A stretch of DNA of 64,000 nucleotides from Elusimicrobia bacterium GWA2_66_18 (GTDB taxonomy: Bacteria; Elusimicrobiota; Elusimicrobia; UBA1565; UBA9628): positions 127,878-191,877 of the forward strand of contig MGTX01000002.1 of assembly GCA_001799675.1 (NCBI GenBank), given 5' to 3'. The notes beneath the pieces are model-generated. The model saw nothing but the letters and a program-made list of their open reading frames with translations. It searched no databases and was not told the DNA's origin. Positions 56,493-64,000 of this stretch are shown here, piece by piece. Position numbers and translations under genes: made by a program. Every line of letters starts with the position of its first letter. The stretch's first letter is position 1.

Positions 56493-56995
56493 GACGCTCG
56501 GTCCTCGCCGTCCTGCTCGCCGCCGCGTCCTGCGCGCCGCGCAGGGAGCCTGCGCAGGACGGCCGGCGCCAGGTCATCGAGGGTCTGACCTTGAGCCAGT
56601 CGATGGGCGGACGACCCTCGTGGACCCTGCGCTCCCGCCTGGCGGTGCTGCACGAAGACGAGCAAGAGGCAGAACTCTCCGCGCCCTCCATGGACTTCTA
56701 CCGCGACGGCAGGATCGTCTCGCGCGTCGCCGCGCGCGGCGGCGCCGTGGACACCGAGAAGCACGACGTGCGCCTCTCCAGCTCCGTCGTCGTCGACTCC
56801 CTCGAAGACCACTCCCGCCTGACGACCGAGGAGCTCCTCTACTCCTGCGCCCGCGACCGGTTCTTCACCTCGGCCGACGTGCGTCTCCAGAGCCCCGAGG
56901 GCGTCATGCGCGGGCGCGGGCTGGAATCGTCTCCGGACCTCTCCGAGATCCGCATCTTCGACCAGAGCTCGGTGTTGAACGGCAAACCCCGATGA
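56489..56995 (+). CDS. lptC: LptC-like LPS export protein
   Basis: 168 residues. The N-terminus (MRRSVLAVLLAAASCAP) is a signal or lipoprotein-like anchor rather than a plain transmembrane helix. The beta-rich body (LTLSQSMGGRPSWTLRSRLA, AELSAPSMDFYRDGRIVSRV, LYSCARDRFFTSADVRLQSP) matches the LptC jellyroll pattern. It should receive LPS from the LptB-containing transporter and pass it to LptA. GTG start in GTGA; identification supported by lptA and lptB directly downstream. Confidence 0.85.
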   Translation: MRRSVLAVLLAAASCAPRREPAQDGRRQVIEGLTLSQSMGGRPSWTLRSRLAVLHEDEQEAELSAPSMDFYRDGRIVSRVAARGGAVDTEKHDVRLSSSVVVDSLEDHSRLTTEELLYSCARDRFFTSADVRLQSPEGVMRGRGLESSPDLSEIRIFDQSSVLNGKPR

Positions 56996-57675
56996 CCCTG
57001 CCCCTCCTGCTTCTGGCCGCCTCCTGCGCCGGCGCGCAGCCGCCCGTCGCCGCCGCCGGAAGCGTCGTTCGCAGCAAGGAATGGGTCATCCGTCGCGGCA
57101 AGAAGCGCGAGGAGGAGTTCAAGGGGGACGTGCGCTACGAATCCGCAGGCGCCCGGCTCGACGCCGACTGGGCCCTGTATCGTCATGCGACGCGGGATTG
57201 GCGGGCCCGCGGCGGCGTCCGCCTGCGCAAGACGCTCAAGGGCGGCGACGAGATCGAGGCGCGCGGGGAATCGGCGCGCCACGATGAGAAGACGCAGGAG
57301 GGCGCGCTCGACCCCGCCCCCGGGGGCCGCGTGGACCTCGTGCGCACTCCCTTGGAGGGCGGCCCGGACCGCGGCGAGGCGGGCCGCTTGTCCTGGAAAG
57401 GAGAGGAGACCGTCACGCTTTCCAATGGCGCGCGCGTCTGGGGGCCCCGCCTGGAACTGCTGGCCGATTCGGCCCGGTACGAGCGCCCCGAACGCCGCCT
57501 CGTGCTGGAGGGGGGCCGCCCCGTCCTGCGCAAGGTTTCGGGCGAGTGGACGACCGCCCTCAAGGCCGACCGCATCGTCGCCGCCGAGGTCCCCCGCCGC
57601 GTCGAAGCCATGGGGTCGGTGAGGGGCTGGCTGATCTTCAAGGACCCGGCCAAGCTCAAGGAACCGGCGAAATGA
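56992..57675 (+). CDS. lptA: LptA/OstA-like periplasmic LPS-binding protein
   Basis: 227 residues with a signal peptide (MTLPLLLLAASCAGAQ). It carries short beta repeats typical of the OstA fold: EEFKGDVRYESAGARLDADW, ARGGVRLRKTLKGGDEIEAR, GARVWGPRLELLADSARYER and LKADRIVAAEVPRRVEAMG. It forms the periplasmic bridge in the Lpt pathway. ATGA overlaps on both sides. Confidence 0.83.
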   Translation: MTLPLLLLAASCAGAQPPVAAAGSVVRSKEWVIRRGKKREEEFKGDVRYESAGARLDADWALYRHATRDWRARGGVRLRKTLKGGDEIEARGESARHDEKTQEGALDPAPGGRVDLVRTPLEGGPDRGEAGRLSWKGEETVTLSNGARVWGPRLELLADSARYERPERRLVLEGGRPVLRKVSGEWTTALKADRIVAAEVPRRVEAMGSVRGWLIFKDPAKLKEPAK

Positions 57676-58391
57676 GGCTTGAGGCTCGAGGCATTCGAAA
57701 GACCTACGGCGAACGCATGGTGGTCAAGGGACTCTCCCTCCAGGTGAATTCCGGGGAAATCGTGGGCCTTCTCGGGCCCAACGGCGCCGGAAAGACCACC
57801 ACCTTCTACAGCCTGGCGGGCTTCATCTCCCCCGACGAAGGCGCCATCATCCTCGACGGCCGGGACGTCACCCTGGAGCCCATGTACGCGCGCGCGCGCC
57901 TGGGCCTGGGCTACCTCGCGCAGGAACCGACCGTCTTCAAGGGCTTGAGCGTCGAGGAGAACCTGCGCGCGGTCCTGGAGCGCAAGGCGAAGAGCAAGCT
58001 CGAGCAGATGCGGCGGGTCAAGGCCCTCCTGGAGGAGTTCGGGCTCTGGGACCTGCGGCGCCAGAAGGCCTGGACGCTCTCCGGCGGCGAGAAGCGCCGC
58101 CTGGAAGTGGCGCGCGCCATGATCAGCTCGCCCAGGATCATCATGCTCGACGAGCCTTTCGTCGGCATCGACCCCATCACCGTGGGCGAGCTCAAGACGA
58201 TCATCCGCAAGCTCGTCGGGCAGGGCATCGGAGTCCTCATCACCGACCACAACGTGCGGGAGACCCTGCCCATCATCGATCGCGCCTACCTCATCTACGA
58301 CGGGCGCATCCTGGTGGAGGGCACGGCCCAATCCCTTCTCAACGACCCCAAGGCCCGCGAGCTTTACCTGGGCATGGACTTCACCATCTAA
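57672..58391 (+). CDS. lptB: LPS export ABC transporter ATPase LptB
   Basis: 239 residues, normal. Walker A GPNGAGKTTT, signature LSGGEKRRLEVARA, Walker B IIMLDEPFVGID, H-loop TDHNVRE, and the LptB end MDFTI. Powers LPS extraction from the inner membrane with LptFG, which are not in the window. The stop shares three bases with the stop of the convergent small gene at 58388. Confidence 0.95.
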   Translation: MRLEARGIRKTYGERMVVKGLSLQVNSGEIVGLLGPNGAGKTTTFYSLAGFISPDEGAIILDGRDVTLEPMYARARLGLGYLAQEPTVFKGLSVEENLRAVLERKAKSKLEQMRRVKALLEEFGLWDLRRQKAWTLSGGEKRRLEVARAMISSPRIIMLDEPFVGIDPITVGELKTIIRKLVGQGIGVLITDHNVRETLPIIDRAYLIYDGRILVEGTAQSLLNDPKARELYLGMDFTI

Positions 58392-58555
58392 GTCGCGACC
58401 CCTTGGCTGCAGGCGAAGACGAAGGTGCGAGCGCGGGGCGCGCGCGCTCGCAAAACGCCCAGGTTCTCGTCGGCGTCCAGCACCTTGCCGTCGCGGTCGA
58501 CCGCGACCCATTGGCCTTGGTACGTCTCGAGCACGCCCCAGATCGCCTGTCCCAT
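58388..58555 (-). CDS. 55-residue protein, DUF5678-like
   Basis: ATG 58555 to TAG 58388-58390 on the minus strand. The product begins MGQAIWGVLETYQGQWVAVD, continues RDGKVLDADENL, and ends FVFACSQGVAT. The pattern 'Leu-x-x-Tyr-x-Gly-x-Trp-Val-Ala-Val-Asp-x-Asp-Gly-Lys-Val' followed by a short helix and strand is that of small DUF5678-type proteins, whose role is unknown. No clear ribosome site. Its last codons overlap the lptB stop. Too short to be safe on coding statistics alone. Confidence 0.6.
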   Translation of the reverse strand: MGQAIWGVLETYQGQWVAVDRDGKVLDADENLGVLRARAPRARTFVFACSQGVAT

Positions 58556-58583
58556 GCGGACAGACTATGAAAGCCGCGTTGCC

Positions 58584-58598
58584 GACTTGTTACAAGTC
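58584..58598. repeat. Inverted repeat between the TPR gene and the small gene
   Basis: GACTTG (58584-58589), TTA, CAAGTC (58593-58598): a perfect six-base palindrome with a three-base centre. It is three bases past the TPR stop and about 28 bases before the small gene's start on the minus strand, so it could be an operator or part of a weak terminator. Confidence 0.4.
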
Positions 58599-58601
58599 CG
58601 T

Positions 58602-59681
58602 CTAGGTGAATATCTCGAGGTGGGCGTGGAGACCGGCGCCGCGGGCGCGGCGGACGGCCGCGCCGAAGAGCTTCTCGCCCTCGGCCGCGCGGCCGAGGGC
58701 GTGGACGACTTGGGCGAGGGACTGCAGGCAGAGGACCTCGCCGCGGGCCTCGCCGCCCGCGGCGAAGGCGGCCAGCGCCGCCCGGAGGCGGCGCTCGGCG
58801 GCGGCGAGTTCGCCGCGCCTCAAGTGGACTTGGCCGAGGCCCCAGTCCACGTAGGCCAGGTCGACGCGGTCGTCGAGCCTCGCGTACAGCGCGTAGGACC
58901 TATGGTAGCGGCGCTCCGCCTCGTTCCAGAGCCCGAGTTGGCGCAGGACGTTGGCCAGGCCGCAGTGCGCATAGGCCCGGCCGAACAGATCCGGTCCGGA
59001 GCCGAGGAGCCTGCCGGCCGCCGCGTAGGCCGCGCGGGCCTCGACGAAGAAGCCGCGCACGCGCGCGACGCCTCCCAGGCCGAACAGCGCGTAGGTCTGG
59101 CCCTCGAGGTCCTGCGCGCGGCGGAAAGCCCTCAATGACTCTTGGAAGTCGCGGTGAGAGCCGCGGAGGTCTCCCGCGAAGCGCCGGGCGCCCCCCATGG
59201 CCCAAAGGATAAAGCCGACGGCAGACCAGTCGCGGCGCCGGCGAGACGACCGCAGCAGCGGCGCCAGCCGGAGCAGGGACCGGGCATAGCGGCCCTCGGC
59301 TCGGTCGATGAGGGCGTCTTCGAGCGCCAGCGTCTCGAGCAGGTCCGCGTCGCCTTTGCGGACCGACGCGCGGGCGCGGCTCATTGCCTGCCTTGCCTCG
59401 CGGGTGGCTCCCAGGCTGCGCGCGCAGCGCGCCAGGCCGAGGAAAGCGAGGCTCGTCAGATCGAGGTCCTCGGGACCCAGCGCCTTCAAGGCCGCGCGGT
59501 AGTCGGCCTGCGCCCGGCGGAAAAAACCCTGAGCGCGCAGGGCCTCGGCGCGCAGGAAGCGCTTCTCCCCCGTCAAACTCGAGGGGAAACCGCCGGACAG
59601 CGCCGCGTAGGCTCGGTCGGGGCGTCCGGCGTCGAGGTCATCACGGGCGGATTCGAGACGGGAGATGGGGTCGCGGGGCAT
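58602..59681 (-). CDS. TPR-repeat protein
   Basis: 359 residues, soluble, built of helix pairs of ~34-40 residues matching tetratricopeptide repeats (KRFLRAEALRAQGFFRRAQA, AYALFGLGG-type units, VDLAYVDWGLGQVHLRRGEL, LCLQSLAQVVHALGRAAEGE). The later repeats resemble those of MalT/SARP-type regulators and Rap-like proteins, but no DNA-binding or enzymatic domain is attached. Probably a protein-interaction scaffold. ATG 59681 lies six bases after an extended -10 (TGATATCAT on the minus strand), so it may be leaderless. Divergent from feoA. Confidence 0.85.
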   Translation of the reverse strand: MPRDPISRLESARDDLDAGRPDRAYAALSGGFPSSLTGEKRFLRAEALRAQGFFRRAQADYRAALKALGPEDLDLTSLAFLGLARCARSLGATREARQAMSRARASVRKGDADLLETLALEDALIDRAEGRYARSLLRLAPLLRSSRRRRDWSAVGFILWAMGGARRFAGDLRGSHRDFQESLRAFRRAQDLEGQTYALFGLGGVARVRGFFVEARAAYAAAGRLLGSGPDLFGRAYAHCGLANVLRQLGLWNEAERRYHRSYALYARLDDRVDLAYVDWGLGQVHLRRGELAAAERRLRAALAAFAAGGEARGEVLCLQSLAQVVHALGRAAEGEKLFGAAVRRARGAGLHAHLEIFT

Positions 59682-59713
59682 TAAGGGATGATATCAAAGT
59701 CGCGAATCCCTTA
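59682..59713. promoter_or_regulatory. Inverted repeat, candidate operator between the TPR gene and feoA
   Basis: TAAGGGAT (59682-59689) and ATCCCTTA (59706-59713) are exact reverse complements, 16 bases apart (centre to centre about 24). The left arm covers the expected TPR start point and the right arm abuts the feoA -35. A dimeric regulator bound here could control both genes; an iron-responsive DtxR- or Fur-type protein is a natural guess but unproven. Confidence 0.5.
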
Positions 59714-59742
59714 TTGAACTATAATCTCAACAAGGGTATAAT
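59714..59742 (+). promoter_or_regulatory. feoAB promoter, predicted leaderless
   Basis: TTGAAC (59714-59719), 17-base spacer, TATAAT (59737-59742). The expected start, six or seven bases later, is at or next to the feoA ATG at 59749, and there is no ribosome site. A second TATAAT at 59720-59725 lies in the spacer. Confidence 0.65.
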
Positions 59743-59748
59743 GAAGCC

Positions 59749-59976
59749 ATGACGCTCGACCAGGTAGCCCTCGAGATGCCGGTCCGGATCGTCAACTTCA
59801 CCTCCATCGACGCGACGGAGGTCGCGCGCCTCTCGGGGATGGGTCTCAGGACCGGGACCACGGTGACCAAGCTCATCGCCACCCCGCTCCAAGACCCGGT
59901 CGAGTGCCTGGTCGGTCCGCAACTCCTGGCCTTGGATCGGCGGCTGCTGCGCCGCATCCAGGTGGAGGCCCTCTGA
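59749..59976 (+). CDS. feoA: Ferrous iron transport protein A
   Basis: 75 residues, the small SH3-like partner of FeoB. The pattern MPVRIVNFTSIDATEVARLSG and GLRTGTTVTKLIATPLQDPV is typical, with the conserved R-L-x-x-M-G-L core (ARLSGMGLRTG). Acts at the cytoplasmic side of FeoB. No Shine-Dalgarno; see promoter. The stop TGA overlaps the presumed CTG start of feoB. Confidence 0.92.
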   Translation: MTLDQVALEMPVRIVNFTSIDATEVARLSGMGLRTGTTVTKLIATPLQDPVECLVGPQLLALDRRLLRRIQVEAL

Positions 59977-61892
59977 AGCGGGTCGTCGCCCTCGCCGGGC
60001 GCCCCAACACGGGCAAGACCACCCTCTTCAACGCGCTGACGGGCCTGCGCCAGCGCGTGGCCAACTTCGCCGGCTGCACGGTGGAGAAGGCGGTCGGCGC
60101 CGTCACCGTGGCCGGTGCGGAACTCGAGGTCGTGGACCTTCCCGGCACGCACTCGCTGCTGCCCGCCACCGAGGACGAGAAGGTCTCCTTCCGATTCCTC
60201 TGCGAGTGCGCCGAAGCGGGCGAGGACCTGCTGGTCCTTTGCGTGGCCGAAGCGAGCAACCTCTCCAACGACCTGGCCCTGGCCGCGGGTCTCAAAGCCG
60301 CCGGCTTCCGCGTGGCCCTGGTCGTCAACATGATCGACGAGGCCCGGCTCAACGGCATCCGCGTGGACAAGGAGGCCCTCTCGGACGAGTTGGGCATGCC
60401 GGTGGTTCTGGCCTCGGCGCGCACCGCTGAGGGCTTGGACGCGGTCTGCGCCCTCCTGACCTCCCGCCCCCCGCGCGCGGACCCCTCCGAGGTCTTCGAC
60501 TTCCGCCGGGCCTCGCGCCGCGAACTGCGGGATTTGCAGGAGGACGCCGTGCGCGCGGCCGACCGCGCCTGCGCCGTCGCGGTGAGCCTGCCGCATCGGG
60601 TGGTCTTGCCCACGATCTCGCGTTCCATGCGCATCGACCGCGTCCTCCTCCATCCCGTCGCGGGGCCGCTGATCCTGGCCGCGGCGATGTTCCTCCTCTT
60701 TCAAGCGCTCTTCGCCTGGGCGCATCCGATCATGGACCTGCTCTCCGAGGGCTTGGCCGCCTTGGGGGAAGCCCTTCGCGCGCGCCTGCCGGCGGGCGCT
60801 TGGTCGAGCCTCCTCTGCGACGGCGCCCTGCCCGGCGTCTCGGCCGTGGCGGTCTTCGTGCCCCAGATCGCCATTCTCTTCACTTTGATCGGAGCGCTCG
60901 AGCAGAGCGGCTATCTTCCCCGCGCCGGGGCGATGGTGGACCGCGCTTTGCGTCCCTTCGGCCTCGACGGCAAGGTCTTCATCCCCTTCCTCTCCGGCTT
61001 CGCCTGCGCCATTCCCGGCATCATGTCGGCCCGAACCATCGCCAGCGAGCGCCGTCGCCTCGTCGCCATCCTGCTGACCCCGCTCATGACCTGCTCGGCG
61101 CGCCTGCCGGTCTATACCCTCATCATCACCGCCTTCGTGCCCGCGAGCCTGCGGCCGTGGGGGCTCGACGGCAGGGGCGTCGTGATGACGGGGATGTACG
61201 TCTTCGGCGTGCTCATGGCCCTCCTCCTGGCTCTGGCCCTCAAGTGGACGAGGCTCTATGAGGCGCACCCCTCGCTCGTGACCATCCTGCCTCCCTACCG
61301 CGTGCCGCGCCCCCGGGAACTGCTGCGGTACGTGCGCGCGCGCGTCTGGCACTTTCTCTCCCGCGCGGGTCAGATCATCTTCATGGTCAGCATCCTCCTA
61401 TGGGCCCTGGCCTCGTTTCCCCGCGCGCAGAGGACCCAAGAGGGCCTCGCGCCCGAGGCGGCGGCCGCGGTTCGCATCCAGGGCAGCGCCCTGGGCATGG
61501 CGGGCCGCGCCATCGAGCCCGTGTTCAAGCCCCTGGGCTGGGACTGGCGCGTCTCGGTCGCCGTGCTTTCCTCGCTGGTCGCGCGGGAGGTCTTCGTGGG
61601 CACCCTGGGGACCATCTACGCCATGGGCCATGAGACGCGCTCCACGCAAGGGCTGGTGCGCGCGCTTCAGGAGGCGAAGAAGGAGGACGGCACGCCGCGC
61701 TACGGGGTGCCGATGGCCGCGGGACTGATGATCTTTTTCGCGATCGCGCTCCAGTGCGTCTCCACCATCGCGATCGTCCGGCGCGAGACGGGCGGCTGGA
61801 AGTGGCCCGCGATCCAGTTCGCGACCCTGTTCGTCCTCGCCTACGGCCTGTCCTACGCGGCCGTGCGCGTGCTGACGGCGCTCGGCGCCTAA
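59973..61892 (+). CDS. feoB: Ferrous iron transporter FeoB
   Basis: Inner-membrane Fe2+ transporter with a G-protein domain. 639 residues. G1 GRPNTGKTT, G3 DLPGTHSLLP, G4 NMID, then the helical spacer and about eight to nine transmembrane helices with the two Gate motifs (IPFLSGFACAIPGIMSARTI; CSARLPVYTLI; VAREVFVGTLGTIY). The natural N-terminus (MKRVVALAGRPNTGKTT) corresponds to CTG 59973, which overlaps the feoA stop as CTGA, just like the TTGA/GTGA/ATGA junctions elsewhere here. The only in-frame ATG (59904) would lie deep inside feoA and add 23 residues of Pro/Gly/Ala-rich sequence. Confidence 0.94.
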   Translation: MKRVVALAGRPNTGKTTLFNALTGLRQRVANFAGCTVEKAVGAVTVAGAELEVVDLPGTHSLLPATEDEKVSFRFLCECAEAGEDLLVLCVAEASNLSNDLALAAGLKAAGFRVALVVNMIDEARLNGIRVDKEALSDELGMPVVLASARTAEGLDAVCALLTSRPPRADPSEVFDFRRASRRELRDLQEDAVRAADRACAVAVSLPHRVVLPTISRSMRIDRVLLHPVAGPLILAAAMFLLFQALFAWAHPIMDLLSEGLAALGEALRARLPAGAWSSLLCDGALPGVSAVAVFVPQIAILFTLIGALEQSGYLPRAGAMVDRALRPFGLDGKVFIPFLSGFACAIPGIMSARTIASERRRLVAILLTPLMTCSARLPVYTLIITAFVPASLRPWGLDGRGVVMTGMYVFGVLMALLLALALKWTRLYEAHPSLVTILPPYRVPRPRELLRYVRARVWHFLSRAGQIIFMVSILLWALASFPRAQRTQEGLAPEAAAAVRIQGSALGMAGRAIEPVFKPLGWDWRVSVAVLSSLVAREVFVGTLGTIYAMGHETRSTQGLVRALQEAKKEDGTPRYGVPMAAGLMIFFAIALQCVSTIAIVRRETGGWKWPAIQFATLFVLAYGLSYAAVRVLTALGA

Positions 61893-61895
61893 GAA

Positions 61896-63323
61896 TCAGC
61901 GAGAGGACTTCAGGAGCCGCGCCGCGGCCTCGCTCAGCAGTCCAGTCGCGGCGGGGCCGATCGAGTTGGTCTCCTCGTAGTGATGGCCGCGCATCCGGGG
62001 GAGCATCAGCTTGGACTGGCGCGCCTTGAAATCGTAGGCGGGAACCAGATAACCGAGCTCATCGTTGGCCAGCCCCGCCAGCATCGGGACGGGCGACTTC
62101 ACGAGATCTCGAAGGAACGGTCCCTTTGGGGCCTGAGATAAGTCCGGCGGATCGGGATTGCCGCTCGTGAGCACGGGACGGCCGAAGGCATATCTCCCGT
62201 CGTAGCCGCCCACGGCCAGCTCCGGAAAGACCTCTCCGGGCATGCCCAGGATAATGGCGGGGCCGATGCGCAGGACCGAGACCTCGCTCTCGACCCAGGG
62301 CTGGGTCTGCTCCGTCAGGCCGATCAGGAGATGGCGCAAAGCGAGGGACCATCGCTTCCATGAGGGCAGGGGGCGCCCCTCCGCGTTGAGCAAGCGGTGA
62401 CCGAAGGTCAGGGCGGGCAGGGCGAGGCGGTAGCGGGAGTTCTCCACCGGGACCAGCACGCGCTGCGAGCGAAAGAAAAGTCCCGCGCCCGCGGCGCCGG
62501 GCTTGAGCGCCAGGGCCGCGTCGGCCACCGCGGCGCCGACGCGGGCGGACTCATAGAAATTCTCCGAGCGAGTGTCGGGCGTCATGAGCCCGCCGATCAT
62601 CCCGTTGAGGAATAGGCAGGCGCCGCCCGTCTTCTCCTCCACGCGCGCGCAGAGCGGTCCCGGGAAGTCGGCCGTGATGAGATGATTCTCCTTGCCCAAG
62701 ACCTCGGGATGGCAGGACCAATTCACGATCGTAACGACGGTCTTGCCGGCCTTGTCCATCAGCCTCAGCACGGCGAGATCCGGATCGATGACCTGAGGAT
62801 CTCGCGAGTCGCGGCAGAGTCCCCGCGGGTCGAGGGCTCCCCGCGCTCCCGAGGCTCGAACGGGCCGCAAGCGGCTTTCCAAGAGCTTCAGGGCCGCGGA
62901 GACCGTCTCCTTGATCCGCCGGTGATAGCGGAGGTTCACGCCGGAGACTCCCGGGACCGGGCCCCAGAGTCCTAAAGTATCGGGGCCGGAATGGGTATGC
63001 GTGGCGTGAACAAAGAGGGAGCGGCCCGTCCGGTCGTAGCCCGCCAAGCGTCTGAGATCCTGCGTGTCGTTGATCGTCATGCCCAGCAGATCGAGACCGA
63101 CCAGGGCGACGGTCGTCGCCCCCTCGCGCAGGACGAGGAGGCGGGCGTAGAGGGGGTCATGGACGCCGGCGGGCTTGCGCCCGGTCGCGCCGAAGCCCGC
63201 CAGGAGGACCTTCTCGGTCCGCAGGTCCGGGGTGATGTCCACGCGGCCGGCGGCGGCTTCGAGGCAGCAGGCGGGGCGAGGCAGCGCCGTGAGGGCGCAA
63301 AGGGCGGCCGCCGCGAGTCTCAT
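61896..63323 (-). CDS. Neutral/alkaline ceramidase-like hydrolase, exported
   Basis: 475 residues with a signal peptide (MRLAAAALCALTALPRPAC, CLEA|A). AGRVDITPDL, FVHATHTHSGPDTLG with the zinc-binding His residues, NWSCHPEVLGKENHLITADF and ILGMPGEVFPEL are typical of the N-terminal domain of neutral ceramidases (PF04734-type). Only this domain is present, shorter than true ceramidases, so the substrate may be another amide or lipid. It overlaps the upstream CheY-like gene by ATGA and ends four bases from the feoB stop. Confidence 0.85.
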   Translation of the reverse strand: MRLAAAALCALTALPRPACCLEAAAGRVDITPDLRTEKVLLAGFGATGRKPAGVHDPLYARLLVLREGATTVALVGLDLLGMTINDTQDLRRLAGYDRTGRSLFVHATHTHSGPDTLGLWGPVPGVSGVNLRYHRRIKETVSAALKLLESRLRPVRASGARGALDPRGLCRDSRDPQVIDPDLAVLRLMDKAGKTVVTIVNWSCHPEVLGKENHLITADFPGPLCARVEEKTGGACLFLNGMIGGLMTPDTRSENFYESARVGAAVADAALALKPGAAGAGLFFRSQRVLVPVENSRYRLALPALTFGHRLLNAEGRPLPSWKRWSLALRHLLIGLTEQTQPWVESEVSVLRIGPAIILGMPGEVFPELAVGGYDGRYAFGRPVLTSGNPDPPDLSQAPKGPFLRDLVKSPVPMLAGLANDELGYLVPAYDFKARQSKLMLPRMRGHHYEETNSIGPAATGLLSEAAARLLKSSR

Positions 63324-63688
63324 GGGACGGCGAGAACTTTCGCGATCTTCTTGAATAGACGTTCGGAGTCGAACGGCTTGATGAGATAGTCGTCCGCCCC
63401 GGACGCGAAAGCCTTCTCCACGTCGCAGCCGCGGCCCAGTCCGGTGACCATGAGAATCTTGATCTTCTGGGTCTTGGGATCCGCGCGCAGGAACGCGCAG
63501 ACGTCGAAGCCGGAGAGCCTCGGCAGCATCACGTCTAGGAGCACCAGGTCCGGGGGGCTCTTGCGCGCGAGTTCGAGGGCCTCGGCCCCGTCGAGGCAGG
63601 TGGAGACTTCATGGCCCTTGGCGGTCAAGAGAGCGGCCAGATTGGCTGCGATGTCGATCTCGTCTTCGACCACCAGGATGCGGGCCAT
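63320..63688 (-). CDS. Single-domain CheY-like response regulator
   Basis: 122 residues, receiver domain only: acidic pair in LVVEDEIDI, phospho-acceptor D52 in LVLLDVMLPRLSG, Thr in MVTGLG, Lys in YLIKPFDSE. No output domain, so it acts by protein contact or as a relay. Overlaps the sensor kinase upstream (TGATG) and the ceramidase-like gene downstream (ATGA). Confidence 0.95.
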   Translation of the reverse strand: MARILVVEDEIDIAANLAALLTAKGHEVSTCLDGAEALELARKSPPDLVLLDVMLPRLSGFDVCAFLRADPKTQKIKILMVTGLGRGCDVEKAFASGADDYLIKPFDSERLFKKIAKVLAVP

Positions 63689-64000
63689 CAGGAGGACCGC
63701 CGCGTCGGGAAGATGATGGACAGGCGCGACTCGCCGCTTTTATCAACGGAGAACTTGAGGCGCCCACGGATATTCTCCACCACGGCGCGGACCAGCCCCA
63801 GTCCGAGGCCGATGGCGCAGATGAGTTCGTCTCTTCGCGGCCGGGCGGGGTAAAAGAGGTCGAGACTGCGGCCGACCTCGGCCGGACTCAGAGGCGGGCC
63901 CGTGTAGGCGACCTCGAAAGCGACGTCCGTCCCGACGCGCAGCGAACGGACCCGCACGGGCCCGGCCGTGCGGAACTTACGGGCATGGAAGAGGAGGCTT
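63688..64000 (-). CDS. Sensor histidine kinase, C-terminal end only
   Basis: The minus-strand frame is open to the right edge; 103 codons plus the stop are visible. The sequence is an HATPase domain end: a diverged N-box (SLLFHARKFRTAGP), PLSPAEVGRSLDLFYPARPR, then GLGLGLVRAVVENIRGRLKF (G2 box) and a final strand LSIIFP. The first part lies outside the window. Likely partner of the CheY-like regulator. Confidence 0.85.
   Translation of the reverse strand, partial: SLLFHARKFRTAGPVRVRSLRVGTDVAFEVAYTGPPLSPAEVGRSLDLFYPARPRRDELICAIGLGLGLVRAVVENIRGRLKFSVDKSGESRLSIIFPTRRSS

Noticed and set aside
59727-61352. A 541-codon minus-strand frame across feoAB
   Set aside because: Antisense of feoA and feoB, which have all family motifs.

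Overview
The window is GC-rich, densely coding chromosomal DNA from a diderm (Gram-negative-type) bacterium. It carries genes for KDO synthesis and transfer, heptose and other core-sugar transfer, lpxK and an lptC-lptA-lptB set, so the cell makes LPS. It also has PorV/PorQ-type and FlgD-Ig-tailed secreted proteins, a membrane pyrophosphatase, FeoAB, and several large exported proteins that I cannot assign. My best guess is a high-GC Elusimicrobiota genome (groundwater or soil type). This is inference from gene content, with no rRNA or marker tree to support it. I see no insertion sequence, phage, integron or CRISPR array.

Layout. (1) 1-3.4 kb: the 5' part of a very long coiled-coil gene running off the left edge (minus), then a gene of unknown function. 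(2) 3.5-10.3 kb: a ~1600-residue exported protein with a poly-Gly tract, a zinc-ribbon membrane protein and uppP. (3) 10.3-15.7 kb: pepP (minus), a divergent response regulator fused to what looks like a metal-ligand-less metallo-beta-lactamase fold, a small exported protein carrying a direct repeat, and typA. (4) 15.7-21.4 kb (minus): tRNA-Arg(UCG), then a tightly overlapped operon of HEAT protein, M36 metalloprotease with a sorting-type tail, and PorV-like barrel. (5) 21.5-27.4 kb: an exported macro-domain plus nucleotidyltransferase protein, converging on a radical-SAM protein that also has a signal peptide, then an SGNH/TPR membrane protein. (6) 27.5-38.4 kb: yebC-ruvC-ruvA-ruvB-spoIID-queA-hybrid kinase-tgt, followed by hppA and a peroxiredoxin. 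(7) 38.5-58.4 kb: 22 same-strand genes from yajC-secD-secF through LPS core and lipid A genes, pyrG, kdsA and lptCAB. (8) 58.4-64 kb: a 55-residue gene and a TPR gene (minus), divergent feoAB, and a minus-strand operon of sensor kinase (cut by the right edge), CheY-like regulator and ceramidase-like hydrolase.

How they work together. Region 7 is an envelope assembly line. SecDF and YajC export proteins. LpxK phosphorylates lipid A, and KdsA and KdsB make CMP-KDO, which WaaA transfers to lipid A. HldA, two GT9, two GT4 and one GT2 enzymes build the core, and LptB, LptC and LptA move the LPS outward. PyrG supplies the CTP used by KdsB. KdsC, KdsD and the other heptose enzymes are not in the window. 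Genes are packed by 1-4 nt overlaps (ATGA, GTGA, TTGA and probably CTGA), and several convergent pairs share stop-codon bases. At least three starts (feoA, pepP, the response regulator) sit about where transcription should begin and may be leaderless.

The least ordinary parts are the exported macro/nucleotidyltransferase and radical-SAM pair, the PorV/M36 pair that resembles type IX secretion cargo and shuttle, the regulator with a dead MBL domain, the one-and-a-half-copy heptosyltransferase, and the direct-repeat-flanked lower-GC segment at 13.3-13.6 kb.
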